DNA of 64,000 nt from Phycisphaerales bacterium (GTDB lineage Bacteria; Planctomycetota; Phycisphaerae; Phycisphaerales; UBA1924): positions 1 through 64,000 of the forward strand of contig JANQNW010000014.1 of NCBI GenBank assembly GCA_028279375.1. The letters run 5' to 3'. A program made the position numbers and the translations under genes. Below, piece after piece: positions 61,901 to 64,000 of this stretch. The notes below the pieces were generated by a model that worked only from the letters and a program-made list of their open reading frames with translations, searched no databases and was not told the origin of the DNA. How positions within the stretch are numbered: the first letter of the stretch is position 1; the number at the start of each line of letters is the position of its first letter.

Positions 61901-63159
61901 GCCAGGAGTTCAAGAGGGAATTCAAGCCCAGCGATCTCCGTGGTCTCTCTCGCCGTGAGGTAGAGAACATGCTTCTTGAGGCGTCCCAGGAATGGCTGGC
62001 CGCGCTCGACTTCACGGGCGCCCTCGAGTATCTCGCGCCTGACTACGGCGCCAGGCAACTCGCCGAGTGGGCGAAGCAGAAATTCGATGTGGAGATCGAC
62101 ATCGCTCGCATCGCGGAGGCCGAGACGAATGACGAGGTGATCGATCTGATCGCCGAGTCCGCATCAAACAAGTATCGCGATCGAGAGATCGAGTATCCGG
62201 TCACCTTCGCGATGGATATGACGATGGCGCAGATGCGTCAGTCCCCGCAGGCGGCGGCCGAGCAGCTCATCTCGTGGGCGAATCGCCGCTACCAGATGGG
62301 ATGGGACGAGGCGATCATTCGCACGAAGATGCCGCAACAGATCCGCGAGGACCTTCTCAAGGCGTCACGCGAGTTCGTCGAGGGCGGCAAGCTGGACGAA
62401 CTCGTCGGCGAGGCGCTTGCGTGCATCGACGACGACGCCTTGGCGTCGTTCCTCAAGGATCGTTTCGATGCGCCGCTCCCGCCCGGCATCGAGAAGCTTG
62501 AAGGTGGGGAGCGCGAAGACATGATCCGCGCACGAATTGAGGGTCTTCTCCGGAGTGAGATGATCCAGTTCGAGCGAATGGTCCTGGTTGATGTGCTTGA
62601 TGGCTCGTGGAAAGAGCATCTTCGCGCGATGGACCAGGTGCGCGACTCGATTGGTTTCCGTTCGTTCAGTCAGCAGGATCCGCGAATCGAGTTCAAGCGT
62701 GAAGGCTCCCGCCTCTTCGATGAGATGCAGGAGACGATTCGAGATCGTACGACTGAGTTCGTCTTCAAGTATCGCCTCGCGCCGCAGGCGCTGATGGCGG
62801 GGGCCGCGCAGCCAGGCGCCGCGCAGCGAGCGCCGGCGCCCGGAAATGGCGCTCCGCCCGCGCCTCCGCAGCAGCCCCAGGAAGCGCCGCCCACGGCCCG
62901 CACGCATACGCCAGCGGCGCCGGAAGGGCGCGATCGATTCGCGGGCGCTCAGCCCGCCGCACGACCGGGACAGTCAACCGGTGTTGCAACGGCGGCGTCG
63001 CAGGGCGCGCCCGGCGGCGAGCGAACTGCTCCCGAGAAGCCGGCGCGTGTGCGCCAGGCGACTCAGGCGTCGGCGCCGCGCGTTGGTCGAAATGACCCGT
63101 GTCCCTGCGGCTCCGGTCTGAAGTACAAGAAGTGTTGCGGAAGGAACGAGGCCGGTTGA
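58948..63159 (+). CDS. secA: Preprotein translocase ATPase SecA, enlarged
   Basis: 1403 aa; usual SecA is 800-950. Conserved motifs are [26 protein letters not shown] (Walker A about 188-195), [23 protein letters not shown], the segment GRGTDIKLA and [34 protein letters not shown]. The C-terminus carries a zinc motif [13 protein letters not shown]. Insertions relative to ordinary SecA are visible: about 90 residues between the N-terminal helices and FDVQL (about 80-165), a coiled coil near 345-400, enlarged sequence after GRGTD, and about 250 residues in the C-terminal scaffold. An Ala/Pro/Gln-rich linker (about 1280-1380) precedes the zinc motif. Long SecA proteins of this kind are typical of Planctomycetes to my knowledge. 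Confidence 0.95.
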   Translation: [1403 protein letters not shown]

Positions 63160-63639
63160 TCAGGACTGTTCGTTCGGCTTGTCGTCGATGGGCTCTGCGA
63201 GATTCCTCTCGAAGATGAGGAGATTCTGCAGGCGCTCTTCGTCCCAGCGCAGTCCGATGATGTTGAAGCCCTGTGAGATGCCGAAGTGAAGCATCGGGCG
63301 CTTGTCGTTCGTGCACTCGAAGCGCAAACCGCTGTAACCGCGCGACTGGGCCCAGCCCATGGCGTCGCGCATCAGCACGGTCGCGACGCCCATGCGCCGC
63401 GCGTCCGGCATGACGCCGCAGAGCCACGAGAAGTGAATGGCGGGCTTCAACTCCATCCCGACGTAGAACCCGACAGCCTCATTGTCGATGCGCGCAACCA
63501 TGAAGAGCGGGTGCATTCTGCTCTCAAGCCGGCGCGCAAACGAATCGCCGTCGCGCTCCGGGCGGAAGACCTGATTAAACAGATGCGCCATCAGCTCCGT
63601 GTCTTTCGGATCAACCTGATCCGTGACGATCTTGCCCAT
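63160..63639 (-). CDS. GNAT-family acetyltransferase
   Basis: 159 aa. GNAT motif A is CGVMPDARRMGVATVLMRDAMGWAQSRGY, followed by LRFECTNDKRPMLHFGISQGF. It is an N-acetyltransferase of unknown substrate. Its stop is directly adjacent to the secA stop on the other strand. Clustered with efp, so a role in modifying a translation component is conceivable but not shown. Confidence 0.88.
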   Translation of the reverse strand: MGKIVTDQVDPKDTELMAHLFNQVFRPERDGDSFARRLESRMHPLFMVARIDNEAVGFYVGMELKPAIHFSWLCGVMPDARRMGVATVLMRDAMGWAQSRGYSGLRFECTNDKRPMLHFGISQGFNIIGLRWDEERLQNLLIFERNLAEPIDDKPNEQS

Positions 63640-63683
63640 GACGGCGTGCCTCCGGTTGGGCGCCTGTGGCTCTCGATGCGATC

Positions 63684-64000
63684 CTAGGCGCGGGCCTGAT
63701 AGGACCCATCGGTCGTCGAGACTCGAATTCTTTCACCAGGCTCGATGAATGGAGGAACGCGCGTCTTCAGTCCGGTGTCGCACGTCGCCTCCTTCAACTG
63801 GTTCGTGACGGTCGCGCCCTTGATGCCGGGCGGCGTATCCGTGACCGTGACCTCGATGCTTGCGGGGAGCTCGATCGAAAGCGGTTTGTCTTCGTACATC
63901 AGAACGACCAGCTCCATGTTCGGCGCGAGGAAGACGTTGTCGTCGCCGATGAAGTCCGCGGAGATGGTGAGCTGGTCGAAGTCCTCCTGGTCCATGAAGA
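63684..64000 (-). CDS. efp: Elongation factor P, C-terminal part (cut by window)
   Basis: The visible 105 codons (reading F-MDQEDFDQLTI...) cover the middle and C-terminal OB domains: NMELVVLMYEDKPLSIELPASIEVTVTDTPPGIKGATVTNQLKEATCDTGLKTRVPPFIEPGERIRVSTTDGSYQARA-type sequence with the conserved TGL-x-x-VP-x-FI-x-x-GE segment. The N-terminal domain with the modified Lys34-equivalent lies outside. EF-P relieves ribosome stalling at polyproline. Confidence 0.94.
   Translation of the reverse strand, partial: FMDQEDFDQLTISADFIGDDNVFLAPNMELVVLMYEDKPLSIELPASIEVTVTDTPPGIKGATVTNQLKEATCDTGLKTRVPPFIEPGERIRVSTTDGSYQARA

Noticed and set aside
1..64000. CRISPR arrays, insertion sequences, prophage genes or restriction systems
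   Set aside because: No regularly spaced direct repeats, transposase or phage-structural motifs were seen.

Overview
The window looks like a chromosomal segment of a high-GC planctomycete, most likely in or near the Phycisphaerae. The inference rests on gene content: a LysW-type lysine operon, neighbouring DUF1501 and DUF1800 genes, a greatly enlarged SecA (1403 aa), futalosine-route menaquinone synthesis, decaheme cytochromes, and several PilT/PilB/Gsp clusters. Assignment comes from reading motifs; no database search was run.

Layout. (1) 2-7653, plus strand: a membrane electron-transfer module. A cyclic-nucleotide-binding/four-cluster ferredoxin fusion is followed by two tandem pairs of a di-heme b-type membrane protein and a decaheme cytochrome c. 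(2) 7682-8146, minus: greA. (3) 8147-8826: a regulatory intergenic region holding a candidate folded RNA ending in a terminator, then a TTGACA element, a 29-codon leader peptide rich in Lys codons and a second terminator. (4) 8827-12927, plus: lysW-lysX-lysY-lysZ-lysK. (5) 12980-17736, minus: an overlapping operon with a Rieske-glutamate-synthase-like fusion, a 37-aa ORF, DUF2721, DUF1622 and a Rieske-ThDP enzyme fusion. (6) 18059-18131: tRNA-Ala(TGC).

(7) 18208-25156, minus: pilT, pilC, and four pilin-like genes. (8) 25498-25983: a LuxR-type regulator. (9) 26615-31594, plus: a 1353-aa secreted protein with strongly C-ending codon usage and a 250-aa secreted protein with a dockerin-like C-terminus. 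(10) 31596-42950, plus: a nearly complete type II secretion operon (H, G, E, F, D, I, J, K, L, M, C-like), run together by short overlaps. (11) 42960-48200, minus: pilM, N, O, P and B. (12) 48417-52100: mqnB, ribF, a DHH phosphoesterase and a DNA-methyltransferase-like gene. (13) 52189-56470, minus: an OprP-like porin, DUF1501 and DUF1800. (14) 56674-64000: a tandem Usp protein, birA, a small secreted protein, secA, a GNAT acetyltransferase and the C-terminal part of EF-P.

How it fits together. SecA or Tat would export the large secreted protein, the dockerin protein, the cytochromes and the DUF1501 protein; the T2SS and pilus clusters around the large secreted protein suggest it is a secretion substrate or surface partner. 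The menaquinone gene and the cytochrome module are compatible with a menaquinone-linked respiratory chain. The strongest candidate for an undescribed system is the lysine control region: Lys codons, an antiterminator candidate and a terminator are arranged as in amino-acid attenuators. The paired Rieske fusions and the folded RNA candidate come next.
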